64,000 nt of DNA from Heterobilharzia americana (lineage: Eukaryota > Platyhelminthes > Trematoda > Strigeidida > Schistosomatidae). Of this stretch, positions 46,947 through 57,915 are shown piece by piece; position 1 is the stretch's first letter, and the number at the start of each line of letters is the position of its first letter. The position numbers and the translations under genes are program-made. The DNA is taken from positions 130,201,113 through 130,265,112 of the forward strand of contig OX104127.1 in assembly GCA_944470555.2 (NCBI GenBank), read 5' to 3'. The notes beneath the pieces are model-generated. The model worked only from the letters and a program-made list of their open reading frames with translations, did no database searches and had not been told where the DNA came from.

Positions 46947-46966
46947 GGTGGTTGATTACGAGCAAT
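46947..46966 (+). repeat. 20-bp direct repeat, right side of inserted RTE-A fragment
   Basis: GGTGGTTGATTACGAGCAAT, with one change from the left copy. After it the CR1-like sequence resumes. Confidence 0.9.
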
Positions 46967-47260
46967 ACAACGTAACACGACAGCCTGCTAAATGGCCAGA
47001 ATGCTTGACCGGGTGCCTTCGGTCTAGCGAGTCCAGTTAAACTGTCAAGGTCAGCAACAATGTCGAAAGTCGTCAAACCCTAGGCTATTGATTTTGGGGA
47101 AGTGTGCGACGCTACATCGGGCATAACTTCTATTCCCTAAGAGTTGTTAGACCCTGGAACGCTGTCGTTAAAGGTATAATCCAGGCTACTTGGTCTGAAT
47201 CTTTTTAACGCCGACTGGATACCCGCTTGACGTGTGACCAGGATCTGCCCAGAACTAATT
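46967..47260 (+). mobile_element. CR1-like ORF2 carboxyl end
   Basis: Reads RRYIGHNFYSLRVVRPWNAV, then QATWSESF and RRLDTRLTCDQDLPRTN. This is the family pattern FFS-RV---WN-LP ... FK-RLD found at the end of CR1-like ORF2. It has the same orientation as the element at 42.2-45.4 kb. Confidence 0.75.
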
Positions 47261-47633
47261 GAATTCTCACATTTTAATCGCCACGTTTCCCTCTTTCTTT
47301 ACTTGTCCACAGGTTAACAACTACAAAAGTAGTGATCCACGGATTGTAGACACAGACGCCACTTAAGCAAAAGCTTCTATTCCGTCAACAAACATTTGAA
47401 CCATCTGTATGTTGGACTTAGTGTTTTATTGTGGACTGAAATCCTAGTTGTAATTTTAACCTCAAGGTTGAGTAAGTGTTATCTGTTTTTTATCATTTGT
47501 CATTTATACATAGTACTGGTGAGGAATTGATATGGTTTGATGGTAATATAGCGTCAAAACGAACCTAAAATCATGGACTTATAGACCAAATGAAGGTTTT
47601 TAATGAAACAGTGAGTGTTTTTTCCAAAATGCC

Positions 47634-50600
47634 ATGGCTAAATGTATTATGCAGGATGAGAATAAAGCCGGTCCCTCATTCCTTTCATGTTTAGCTGATC
47701 CAGTTTGGGATTTGTTGGACCCACTTCCTGATATTAGATTGTTGTTTTCATCATTCGATACTCAGTTCTTTGGAAGCACTCTTGGTGCTGTGGAAGTCAA
47801 GTGGAGTTCTCGGATGACTCTCTGTGCTGGAGTTTGCAGGTTTCAAGGGCGACAGGGGACATGCTGTATTAGTTTAAGTGAGCCTCTTCTAAAATTCAGA
47901 CCACGGAAAGATCTGGTGGAGACTCTGCTGGTATGATACAATTTTTCTAATCCTATTAGCAGCATGAAATGATCCATGCCTTCCTATTCATAACAAAAAA
48001 TGATAGGGTATTGATCATATTTATTGATACACTTTTCAGGACCGTGATGACCATGGGCCGAATTTCAGATTGCATATGAACCGCATAAACTCAATAACTG
48101 GCATAAACATAACGGTAACTTTAGTTCATATTTGCTTGCCCACTACGTTTAATATTTCGTTGTACAGCCAAACTTTACGTTTTTTGAAACTACCAGTGCT
48201 TTCGTTTTCATACAATTTACTTCCAAAATGTTGTACATGTCATCTCTTTTGTCATGACCGACTACTAGTGTTCGGTGTTAACCAAAGTTGAGTTGGGTTG
48301 AAAGGTTCAGGGTAGCCAGATCAAAAAGTGGTGCTAATCCAAAAGGTATCACCGTTAGTTTGGGCTGTGTGGTGAGATGTAGACTTCGCGGTTGGTGTCA
48401 TTGAAACAGCAAGCTTCAATGGGTGGCAACTCTTGGTGGAATGGCTGAAAATCGGTTACAGGCGCCGGTGTACTCACTTTTTGACGTCTTCTGAAGCTTG
48501 AACATTTCAACTAGCATTGATTTGCAAATTCGTTTCGTCCGACACACCTTTGTCTGTTTGGTCATCACTCTTTGTCTACCCACTTGTTCTTCACATGCTG
48601 CTGTGATATAATACGTGACAACCTGTACCAATCGACTTCCTTATGAGGTTCTGCGTTGATTTCATCTCTTTATATTACTCAAGTTGTTCAGTAATGAATG
48701 GAGAGTTACGGAACGCAAATAGTGTAGTGTGATTGCTGAGAGATATACCGAATGAACATAAGATTCTGCATATGTCGATGGGTACATTCTCAGCGATGGT
48801 GAACACCTATAAGAAATCAACCCTATCTAAAAATGAGAGTTTTGGGATGTCGAAGAGCTGAAGTAGCTTCACTGACTAGTCAGGTTAAAACGTTACAGTA
48901 TGATGGGTCAATTATCATAACTAATAGGGAAAGTGAATGTTATGAAGCAAGCAAGGGAATGGAAAATCGATGGTTGCGGTTACAAAGACTTTAGTTTCCA
49001 AAGTGTTATAGATAGTGAACAGGCGTGAGTTGACCTGACCGGTGTCAAGAACACCACATAGCGTCTCTGACCACTGAGGTTTTCTTATTATGGACCATAA
49101 CTAAATAATCTCCACTCTTCTGTATGAGATATGCTGAGGGTCGGTGACATAGCGCCTTTACCTAACAGTCTGATGAGCGAAAAAAGGGTCTTGCATTTGT
49201 TGGCAAGAAAACAACAGCTGTATAATGGCTTTCATATTTCTTTCTGAGTAACCTTGCGGTAATTCTTGGATTAAAACTATTCGTACTATTTTGATTTTAA
49301 TCCTTTGTATTTGAGTAACAGTATTGTTTCACCATCATAAGATACATTTGTTAGTCTTCTTAACAGTCGCTCAGTTTAAGTTTTAGGAATAATCCTGATT
49401 CGAGTACAGTTAACTGATAGTTTTGTCCGATTAACACTTACCGGTCAACCACACTATATCTATGACTATCAAAAAATAAAATGTACTAATGGCAACTATA
49501 CCTAAACTGTGGTTTTGAGTTTCTGTTTTCGACCCTGGACATTGTCCTGCTTACCAAGGTATGAGCAGCATGTTATGGATAGCCATTTCATATTAAGTAT
49601 GGCTTACAGCAGTGCGTAGATTTGCATCAGGACAATCAGTTTTTTGTTTTACTTGCAAAATCAATTCAGTTTTTGGTTTCTTGTATAACTAAGAATCAGT
49701 TCTTATTAGCACACTGACTGTATAACTATATTTAAATCAGCTCATATTTACCTATCCCGAAACCAGGTTTATCACTCATTTCATGATGAAGTTGACACAT
49801 ATCGCACCCACTGGTGGCGCTGTACGGGCCCTTGTCGTGATCGTCCGCCATATTTTGGGTATGTTAAACGTGCTATGAATAGAGTGCCAGGTCCTAGAGA
49901 TACCTGGTGGGGTCAGCACCAAGCTACATGCACAGGTAAGTTTTAAAGAATTGCTTTTTTATCGTGGTTAAAATAATCATACTGAAGAGCTTATCGTTTT
50001 GTAGAAATATTTCACAGAAACAGGTATGTTTCTGCTGTTTTCGTGTGACCTAGAATAGCATGTATAATGGTGCATTTTCACCTTATAAGAAAGATTGTCA
50101 CAACCAAAATTCTTACTTTTGTCTTTTTGTATTCCGGTGGCATAGTAAAGTATACGGTTCTGTAAAGAACAGCTGTCATTTACGTTCATTCTGAGTTATC
50201 CATCTGCTGCTCAACCTAGTGGAAGTTTATGTACTAGACTCTAAGGGCCTAAATGGGTCTATACTACTGCCCAGTTGCCCAACTCGAATTACGCAGGGCA
50301 GGATTTAAACTTGAGACTCACTACTATGACTCATTGGCTTAGATACTCAGCTTTCAGTCTCTTTCTGCATTACTGGTTACACGTTATTGGCTTAAGAGCT
50401 TGGCTTTCAAGCAATGTTTGTCTAGTTCGAACGCCACTCCGCTCACTTCGGCCGAGGCAGTCGGGTAGTATTATGAGCTGTCACGACTAGTGCAGTTCAT
50501 GACTTAGCATATAAACATGTACAGGACTAAGTCACATCATTATATATATAGTTCACTTGACCTTTTAGCACTCACTACCCACTTATGGAATCATGTCGGA

Positions 50601-53600
50601 CGTTTGACTTAATGAGGCTAACAGCTCAAGAAATATGGTGTATTTTGGGATTTAAAGTGAATAGATGAATATAGTATTGACGTTATTTTCATTTAAAGAC
50701 CTTGTTGGTTTGCGACAGCAATAACATTACTCTTCAAAATCATTACTATTTTAGCTTCTTAAATAAGCATTCTGGAGGACGGTTCAGCTATGATCTCATT
50801 TTCATTTAAATGAACAATAACGTTTAGAACTTATCACAGAAGAATTACAATTATCTGGATCTAAGTTATGGTTTAAAACTACCAACCAAACAGCCTGCAG
50901 AAAAGAAAACCTACTACACAGCTTCGGAGTCAATATGATAAACAGTAGACTCATTGGCAAGGTTAGGTTATCCATAGTTTCATCTAGATAGGTAGTTACT
51001 GAAACGCACGTTGATTGACATCTAAAGCTGATTGTAGGCTTTTTTATTAGCATTACTAAAAGCCTTTCACGACTGTTGACATCTATTAGGCTATTTTACC
51101 TTCACTCGCTTAGTTACATGAAGTCATGAGTTCTGATAATTATTTAACGAAATGATGTAGTAAGTTCCTATCTATTATCTTCAAGGACACCACAGGTCAT
51201 ATATTCAGCTTGTGCTTTCAGCGATGAGACTAATGTAAACTTTCCTATGTAATATTTTGGTTTGGATCACCGTTAAACATCTTTAAAATCTCTGTCAACT
51301 TTTCCCTTCAACAGTGTAATAAATACCTTCAAGAAGTCAACTTGGATTTTAATTTTAACCGTGTATACATCTTTACTTACCATTATTATTACTATTTCTA
51401 TGTATTCCACGATTTCGACAATGTACTAGTATATTTCGTTCTTACATTGGTATAATTAAGAGCGTATTGCATGAACCTACATAGGGTAACCAACCAATAA
51501 GTGTGTCCCTCTTCTTCAATGAAATGAGGTAAAATAAAATGTATAACTAGGTAACCGGTATAAATTTATTTGGTTCCAGTAAAATAAACGGATGCAATAT
51601 TTTTCTCTTAACTCGCTTTTACCCATTAGTTTCACCAGAGATAATTAAATTCCTTTGAACACAGAAATTATCTTAACAGCCTAGGAATAGCCCAACCATA
51701 TAACCGGATAAATGATATAGCATATTGAACTGTATGTTGGAATTATTTTCTAGTTTCTTCGTGTTACTTGATAAACTAAATTCAGTCATTTATATGTATT
51801 GGTTTTTGTGTGATGCTAATGGTAGGCCTTATATTCGGTATTATGCAAAGTTGACCAGACATATCTAAGGTTAAATAAGATACACACCTCTAATGTGATC
51901 TAAAGACTATATATTTTGTTGTTTCATTCCTTTCTATGAAGTTATTGTAGTGTTATTTAGTTTTTTTTCACTGTAAAACGTTTCTGACGCAACCAGGCAA
52001 ATTTATAAAAGTTAAAGAACCAGAAAAGAAAAATCCTTCTAAACGAAGAACAACATCCGAATCTTGTCCAAAGGATCAAAGTAATTATTGCTAAGTTTTT
52101 ATTATTTTGTATCTCAGATTGTTCTATACACACTTATGTAGTAAGGCAGGTATATAGTAAGCTTCTTTGAGAATTTGGGTTTACGATTTACCTCTGCCAA
52201 TACTTGTCACCAAAAGCTGTTAGTGATCCTGTGGTCCAAAAATGCCTCATTCAACATTGCTCCTGGTACTTAATAGCTGATATAAACAGATCGTCACTAA
52301 GGGGTTAAATGCGTAGGTTAGTCACTAAATAGTGGTCAGTATTAGTTTTTAAGCGTAAACCAGGTCAGAGGTTTTCACTGAGTAGGTTGTGATGTTGTTC
52401 TCAAGTGAAATAACTTTCTTCCTAGATTAATCTTCACGGCCGAATATAAATCCTAAAAATGTTAAACATACATTTGTTATGTGAAGAGTGGTTCATTGGC
52501 TTAATCGCTCGGCTTTCAAATAATAGGTTCCGAATTTGGACCCCGTTCCACCTCCTTTGGCCTGAGCAACCGAATAATATCATTAAACCTCACACAAAGT
52601 AGCTCGTAGCCTAGTATGTAAAAAATCTATGGAGTTGATATACATTTAATTTAAATTTGTCATGGAGATTCCGAGGGGGAGCTTGATTAATTTTGTGTTT
52701 GATTACTTGCTTTGCATCAGAATGAACTTGCGGCTATTTTAAAAGGCTTTCATATTTTAAATCCGTAAATTCTGTCAAATATATTTAAGCTTAACTAATA
52801 GATTTCAGGGTACTTTTTGGATTCAATCATAAGTTGTTCATTAAGAAACTTTTCTGTCTGTAAACTTTCACGTTCTCCAAGGATAATTCTCACAATTGTA
52901 ATATGTAACAAATGTTCTTCGGGAACAGCGTTGCAACTGAAAATCATCATTAAAGTACTGTTTGATTTTATTTCTAGCCCTTGTTAAGCTAAGATTAAAA
53001 AACTGAAGTATGTTGTCGGAATCATGCAAGTTTAAAGTCACATGTTGATTTTCTATTTTATCAGTTTATTAATCAGAAATATTCCTCTGTAAGTACTGGT
53101 ATGAAGCTTCTTGATTCTTAAAATTTTCCTTTTGAATTTCTCACTACGAGAATTCTTCCGACTCACTATTATCTCATCCATTTGCATTGCATTGTTTAGA
53201 AATCCATAGGTAGACACGTAAATCATTAGTACCTGTCACAATTCAGTGTTATATTATGTTTTCAGAAATTCGAAAGTTTCCTAAATGACATAATGATGTT
53301 ATCCGTAGATGAATGTAATCAAATTAGTGTATCTCTGTGATGTATTGTGAACTTCTAAACTAGTTACGTATTCATTCGTTTCTCAAGACTGGATAGTATG
53401 TTTCTATATGTGTTAATTCTAAAAGCTTTTGTATATTTTTCCGTAATTGCGGATTTAGGTCTTCGTTTTACAAGGAAATTCATTATAGCTATGTAAGCTT
53501 GTTCATCTGTGTATTCCGATTACTAAAATAACCATTGGTTAGCTTTGTTGAACTTTTTAAGGTTTTAATGGAGGTCATTTAATAAAGCCATTTGTAATTA

Positions 53601-54520
53601 ATGTTCATCAGAGATGTCCACTGTCTTTGGGCTCATTCAGTTTCGTCATAAGGACTATTCTAAATATAAGTTGATTTCATATTGGGGCATTGATGATGCA
53701 TCCAGCTGCCTATGAGGTGTTGAATGAAATACGTGTTTAGCTACATAGTTGTGCTAATGTTTTCTGTTACATATAAAAGCACTTGTGTCTCCTCAAGTAC
53801 CAATATCGTGCGGTATAATAAGGTTTTGGTGGTAAGTTTTGGGTAAGGAACTTAAATCGTTCCTCCTCATTAACTGAGATCTTAAGGCATGCTTGCATCT
53901 CAGTAGCAGTCGCATACCTCATGCAAAGTTTTCAACGGAATAGGTATACAGTCAGCGTAAATTTGTTTTCGTTATAAAACGTAAATGATATGTTATCAGT
54001 GCACAACTTTGCAGAATATTCGTTACTTAATGGAAGAATCAACGAATACATGTTACTGAAGTCAAGCTCTTTATATTTCTTGTACAACGGAATACATCTG
54101 AATATTGGCTTATTTCCGTATTAGATTGTGTAGACTGACAACCAAACAATGCGATAAAATGCGTGATGTTTTGTCTACAACAATAATATCGTTGTTATTA
54201 TTTCAGAGAAACAAATTAAAGGTGGTGATATTCGCAACTTTATTACTATCAATTTTGAAAGTGAAAATACTACTTCACAATTCACTAGTCAGTCAAACAG
54301 CTGTAGTCAGAGCAGTTGTTCAACTACGCATATTTGGCCCAGCGATGATAAGGGTCACATTCTCGGGAAGAGTAGTTCACCAAGCCAAAACATTAAACCA
54401 ACCGGCTTTGAGTCATATCCAGTTGAAACAGTTAGTGAATCGAAAGTAACTTGCCCTAACTGTGCTTGTGTTATTTCTCTTTCTCTAATTAATGACCATC
54501 TAGATATCTGCCTTTCATAA
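47634..54520 (+). CDS. SPRTN: SPRTN (Spartan) DNA-protein crosslink protease, six exons, complete
   Basis: The exons 47,634-47,930, 47,963-48,007, 48,040-48,114, 49,767-49,935, 51,997-52,080 and 54,207-54,520 join to 327 residues with all frames kept and GT/AG at every intron. Exon 1 carries VWDLLDPLPDIRLLFSSFD, VEVKWSSRMTLCAGVC and LSEPLLKFRPRKDLVETLL, the SprT-like head. Exon 2 is HEMIHAFLFITKNDR (zinc ligands H100 and H104, catalytic E101). Exon 3 supplies the third ligand H119 in DDHGPNF. Exon 4 has the SprT zinc ribbon part HWWRCTGPCRDRPPYFGYVK. The tail has a KGHILG word at 272-277 like the p97-binding SHP box and a UBZ4 finger C306-x2-C309-x11-H321-x3-C325 just before the stop; no clear PIP box was seen. 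The protein cuts proteins crosslinked to DNA during replication and is recruited through ubiquitin; this role is by homology. AATAAA at 54,710 may be its poly(A) signal. Confidence 0.96.
48300..48490 (+). mobile_element. Very old RTE-A 3' relic in SPRTN intron 3
   Basis: It follows the end of RTE-A ORF2 word by word but with many changes: GGTAGCCAGATCAAAA, GTTAGTTTGGGCTGTGTGG, AGATGTAGACTTCGCGGTTGG, ATGGCTGAAAATCGG, GTGTACTCAC. Similarity fades after the ORF end. Confidence 0.6.
50315..50545 (+). repeat. tRNA-like short repeat (SINE-like) in SPRTN intron 4
   Basis: It has two A-box-like words (ATTGGCTTAGATACTCAG and TTGGCTTAAGAGCTTGG) and the B-box-like TAGTTCGAACGCCAC. The tail is CACTTCGGCCGAGGCAGTCG, GGTAGTATTATGAG and ACATGTACAGGACTAAGTCA. 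It may be two copies partly overlaid. Confidence 0.65.
52488..52625 (+). repeat. tRNA-like short repeat (SINE-like) in SPRTN intron 5
   Basis: Reads TTGGCTTAATCGCTCGGC, CCACCTCCTTTGGCCTGAGC, CGAATAATATCATTAAACCT and GCTCGTAGCCTAGTATGTA, in the same order as the copies at 26.7 and 50.3 kb. Confidence 0.65.
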
Positions 54521-55726
54521 AAATCAGATTTTATAATTTTCTAAAAATAGAGTATTTAAAAGTATCATCACTTTGTTTTTGATGTTTCAATGCGATAATA
54601 TTCTTGGAAGTGTTTTGTTTATGGCTGTTATTTGAGTTACCTGAGTTGGTCCGAGTGAGGTATTTTTCGGCCTTTCAAACTTTCGTAATATGTTTGACTG
54701 ATGTTGACAAATAAATGCGAAGTTGCTTCCCTCAGCTCTGCAGTTCGGGGCATTACTATCATTATCCTTTGTATAATAAAGAGTCCAGTCCTCAATGCAG
54801 ACAAAATCCTGCGACCAATCGTTAAACGTTACCATTAAACTGAGCTACTGGTTTGTATGGTTCACAGCATCAAATTCCAGGTGACTGGATTAAATTGACA
54901 TGCCCTAAGAGCTAGATGATAAGACAGCGCTTTATCAAGAACTTCATACAAACCTTAATATGAGAACAGAACTTTAACGTTGTGCTAGAGTATAGCTTCA
55001 TGATAGTTTCAATAGGTATCAGTTAAATAATACTATTTCATTGTATGACGCATATAAAAAGGAACTATATTGGGATTCATACAAACAATTGATAAATTTA
55101 CACAAGGCATATACATCAAAGTTGTCAGCCAAAACTACTTTAATAATAAAGTATATTAGAATTCTTCGACCATATAGGGCGCAGGAGGGGATGATGATTC
55201 ATAATGAATTACCTATTCCTGCAAGCGAAATCATAATTTATAGTTCCAAAGCATTAGTAATGTGGTTGTGACTGTATCGAAGACTGGATTAACGAAGAAG
55301 AGGAAGGAATACAATAGATGGACTAGTACTTATGTTAGGCCTCTGTCGCACATGATAATCAAATGGTATGGGAGTATAATTAACTCAACGAGTTATGGTT
55401 ATCCAAGTAGCATTTGTAATAAGAACAAAAAATAATCAATATTTGAAGGTGATTGACTAGTCGCAGTTTCTGCATGTGTATTCGGTCAAGAACACTACGA
55501 TATACTTGTTTTTGGGTAAATTTCTATTCATAGTATCACCAGACTGAAAAGTATTGGGAGACTTGAAGTATTGAATGGTCTTGCAAACTGAATTTGATTT
55601 CTCAATTTCAGAGAGTGTAGGGTTAGATCACAATTTGAGGGGTTTCCCTAGCCAACCATCCGTTCGGTCACAAATTCGAATTTGACTGGCATACGTCGCG
55701 GTAGGTTAGTGGCACTAACCCTTTCC
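54521..55726. other. 3' flank of SPRTN, no other gene seen
   Basis: Likely 3' UTR with an AATAAA at 54,710-54,715, followed by AT-rich non-coding DNA. No conserved frame was found. Confidence 0.4.
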
Positions 55727-56010
55727 GACTGACAACTGCTACCTTGGCTTGGTGGTTGGGCTTGCATGTCACAGCGATTCAACGAGCTATGGTGGCTGGT
55801 ACCGGGAACGTCTTTTGGATAATGGTAAGACAAAAAGCAGTTAGTGCCACGATGTATATAACCACGTTATGATGGTGATGCGAGCACGAAGTCGTACTGC
55901 TAGCTGGATGGGGTGTGAGTACAATAAGCTGCTTCCCATGGATGACTAGCAGTATCACGTTGGTGTTGCTTTCCTTATGGGAAGGAGAGGGGTGGGAAAG
56001 CTCGACTACA
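55727..56010 (+). mobile_element. Isolated 5' leader fragment of RTE-A
   Basis: Matches the minus-strand leader at 34,450-34,150 in order: ACTGACAACTGCTACCTTGG, GGTTGGGCTTGCATGTCAC, AACGAGCTATGGTGGCTGG, AAAAGCAGTTA, AAGTCGTACTG, CTAGCTGGATGGGGTGTGA, GGGGTGGGAAA. It stops before the coding region. This element type normally loses its 5' end, so a leader without a body is unusual. Confidence 0.75.
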
Positions 56011-56224
56011 AAAATAACCCACTTTATGTGATATTCGAATGTACGCAAACAGTTAATTTTATGCTGTTTGTTAATGATAAACAATAGAGAAAGGAACTGA
56101 TTTTAGTGACAAAATGAAAGCTTTAGTGAGGAAAACATTTCAAAATAACTCAAGCTTTCTCATTTGTAAGATTGGAGTTTCAGTGAGGAAAACATACCAT
56201 CTGGTAAACAACAAAATTAGGAGC

Positions 56225-56355
56225 AGGGTAGTACCGATCCATTTTATTTTGGCGGTATCTCTTCAGTCACCTACAACCTAGAATACCAAAATACATACTT
56301 TAACTGAAAATCCAAAGTGTTTTAATTCACTGAAAGAAAACAGAACATCAGTCAG
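56225..56355 (-). repeat. Terminal-repeat-like block of Penelope-like elements, minus copy
   Basis: The reverse complement begins CACTGACTGATGTTCTGTTT and ends with AAAATAAAATGGATC. About 125 bp match 57,785-57,915 in the opposite orientation. Each copy lies at the outer or inner end of a Penelope-like coding region with the orientation expected of a pLTR. Confidence 0.65.
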
Positions 56356-56629
56356 TGGTTAAGATGGATAGAAATAGCTAAAGTGAAGTAGTTATTCAAA
56401 GTGGTAGATTCAAGGAAGGTTTATAAATGCTAAAAATTGTCACAAGTATATACATAATAGAAGTTTATTGAATAGAGATAAGGGAAGTAGCATTCAAAAT
56501 GTTGAAGGACTTAATATTCATAAATAAGTCATACGATAAGTAAGGTATTAAACAAAATATTGAGTTAAGCTCAGTTATTTGGAAGCATTCAACATGAACG
56601 ATATATGACGCAACCGAATAAGTGCGAAG

Positions 56630-57670
56630 GAATGAACATCTAACTTTGATGAAGGATGACGTAATCAGGACCACGTTACCAAAATAAGAAGGTTGACTAT
56701 AGCTTCTTTCTGAACATAAATTAAGTTTGAGGCATTTGATGGCAATGGCCTCAGGAGAACTAAGCTTATTCTCTTGTTTATTATCTTGAAGGGATTGGAG
56801 ACATCTGCCTGGTTTCCATTGTCAACCAGATGCCGAGTGATTGCGCTGTTCAGAGTGTTGCTTCCCCTTAATCATTGTAGGGTCTCCGGAATGTGTTCAG
56901 ATAAGTCTTTCTTTCTGTCCTTTCAATGTATCTGCTTTGACAACCACATGTATATTGATGCATAAAATTAGAGGTAACATAGGAAGGGTACTTGTTGACT
57001 TCTGATCGGGTTAAAGAGCACATTGTTTGGTACACAAAAATTAACCTGATTGCAGGGCAAGTTTCAACCCAGTGATGTTTTCAATCGTCTTTCAGTAGTT
57101 CTTACGATGTCATCACCTTTGAAATTTTGGTGAATGAATTCAGGCTTTTTGCTGGCTGTAATTTTTTTTGGCGTTTCGTCTTCTGTTGATAAATGTATGA
57201 GGATATCCACTATCCCATAAGCATCTTTTAACTATTTGCAACTCTTCCTCCATATATCATTTTCACTCTATGAAGCAGGGTTTTAACTAATCCCCGTTTG
57301 GTGTTAGTGGAAAATGAGCTATTAAAATTGAGGTAGGAACCACTGCATATGCTTTATCGATGAATGAACCTTCGGAACGCAGCATCTGTCTAACATCCAA
57401 TGGCGATATCCAGGAAATGGAATTTTCCATCATTTTCGTATTCCATGGTAAATTCAATATTGTTATGAGCGTTTTTAAAACGTTTTGAAAAATGAGATGC
57501 ATGGAATAAATCATTGTAAACAATCAATGTCGTCGACATACCTGGTTTAAAATGTATCACTTATTGTCTTATAGTTTTGAATTCTCTTGATTGGCCATGA
57601 AGAAATATGCCAGCATGGGACTTAGTAGGCTCCCCATAGCTAGCCCATCAATTTGATGGTTGAGTTTATT
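56630..57670 (-). mobile_element. Penelope-like element, reverse transcriptase and GIY-YIG, degenerate
   Basis: Minus strand in order: NSTIKLMG and GLAMGSLLSPMLAYFFMANQ (family DG-AMG-PL-P--A), then YVDDIDC (57,535; the catalytic YVDD), FTMEYENDGKFHFLDIAIG, and a broken connection. Near 56,900-56,650 comes the GIY-YIG carboxyl part, LSEHIPETLQ, NSAITRHLVDNGNQADVS and LSSPEAIAIKCLKLNLCS. The frame is broken many times. Penelope-like elements use a telomerase-like reverse transcriptase and a GIY-YIG endonuclease; both are recognisable here but dead. Confidence 0.8.
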
Positions 57671-57784
57671 ATTAAATTGAAACCGAATATCTTAAGTGTA
57701 CACTGGTATAAGGCGTATGAACTGTGTTGCTGGCATGCGAGAATAACGGCATATGATTTACCACTACGCTATGACTATTTCTAT

Positions 57785-57915
57785 TCGTTTTAGCCACTGA
57801 CTGATATTCTGTTTTCTTTCAGTGAATTAAAGTATTGTAGGTTTCCAATTAAACTATATATTTTGATATTCTAGGTTGTAGGTAGCTGATGAGTTACCGC
57901 CGAAATAAAATGGAT
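57785..57915 (+). repeat. Terminal-repeat-like block of Penelope-like elements, plus copy
   Basis: Begins CCACTGACTGATATTCTGTT and ends CGAAATAAAATGGATC. It lies upstream of the plus-strand Penelope-like copy. It contains CTGATGA (57,886) followed nine bases later by GAAA, words of the hammerhead ribozyme core. Confidence 0.65.

Noticed and set aside
49168..49190. CTGATGAGCGAAAA in SPRTN intron 3
   Set aside because: There is no room for stem II between CTGATGA and GAAA and no pairing for the other stems.
50420..50470. Possible true tRNA gene
   Set aside because: There is a B-box-like word but no cloverleaf: acceptor and anticodon arms do not pair. The tail matches a dispersed SINE-like family.
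54105..54449. Open frame of 114 codons
   Set aside because: It is another frame of the last SPRTN exon, which reads to the UBZ4 finger in the correct frame.
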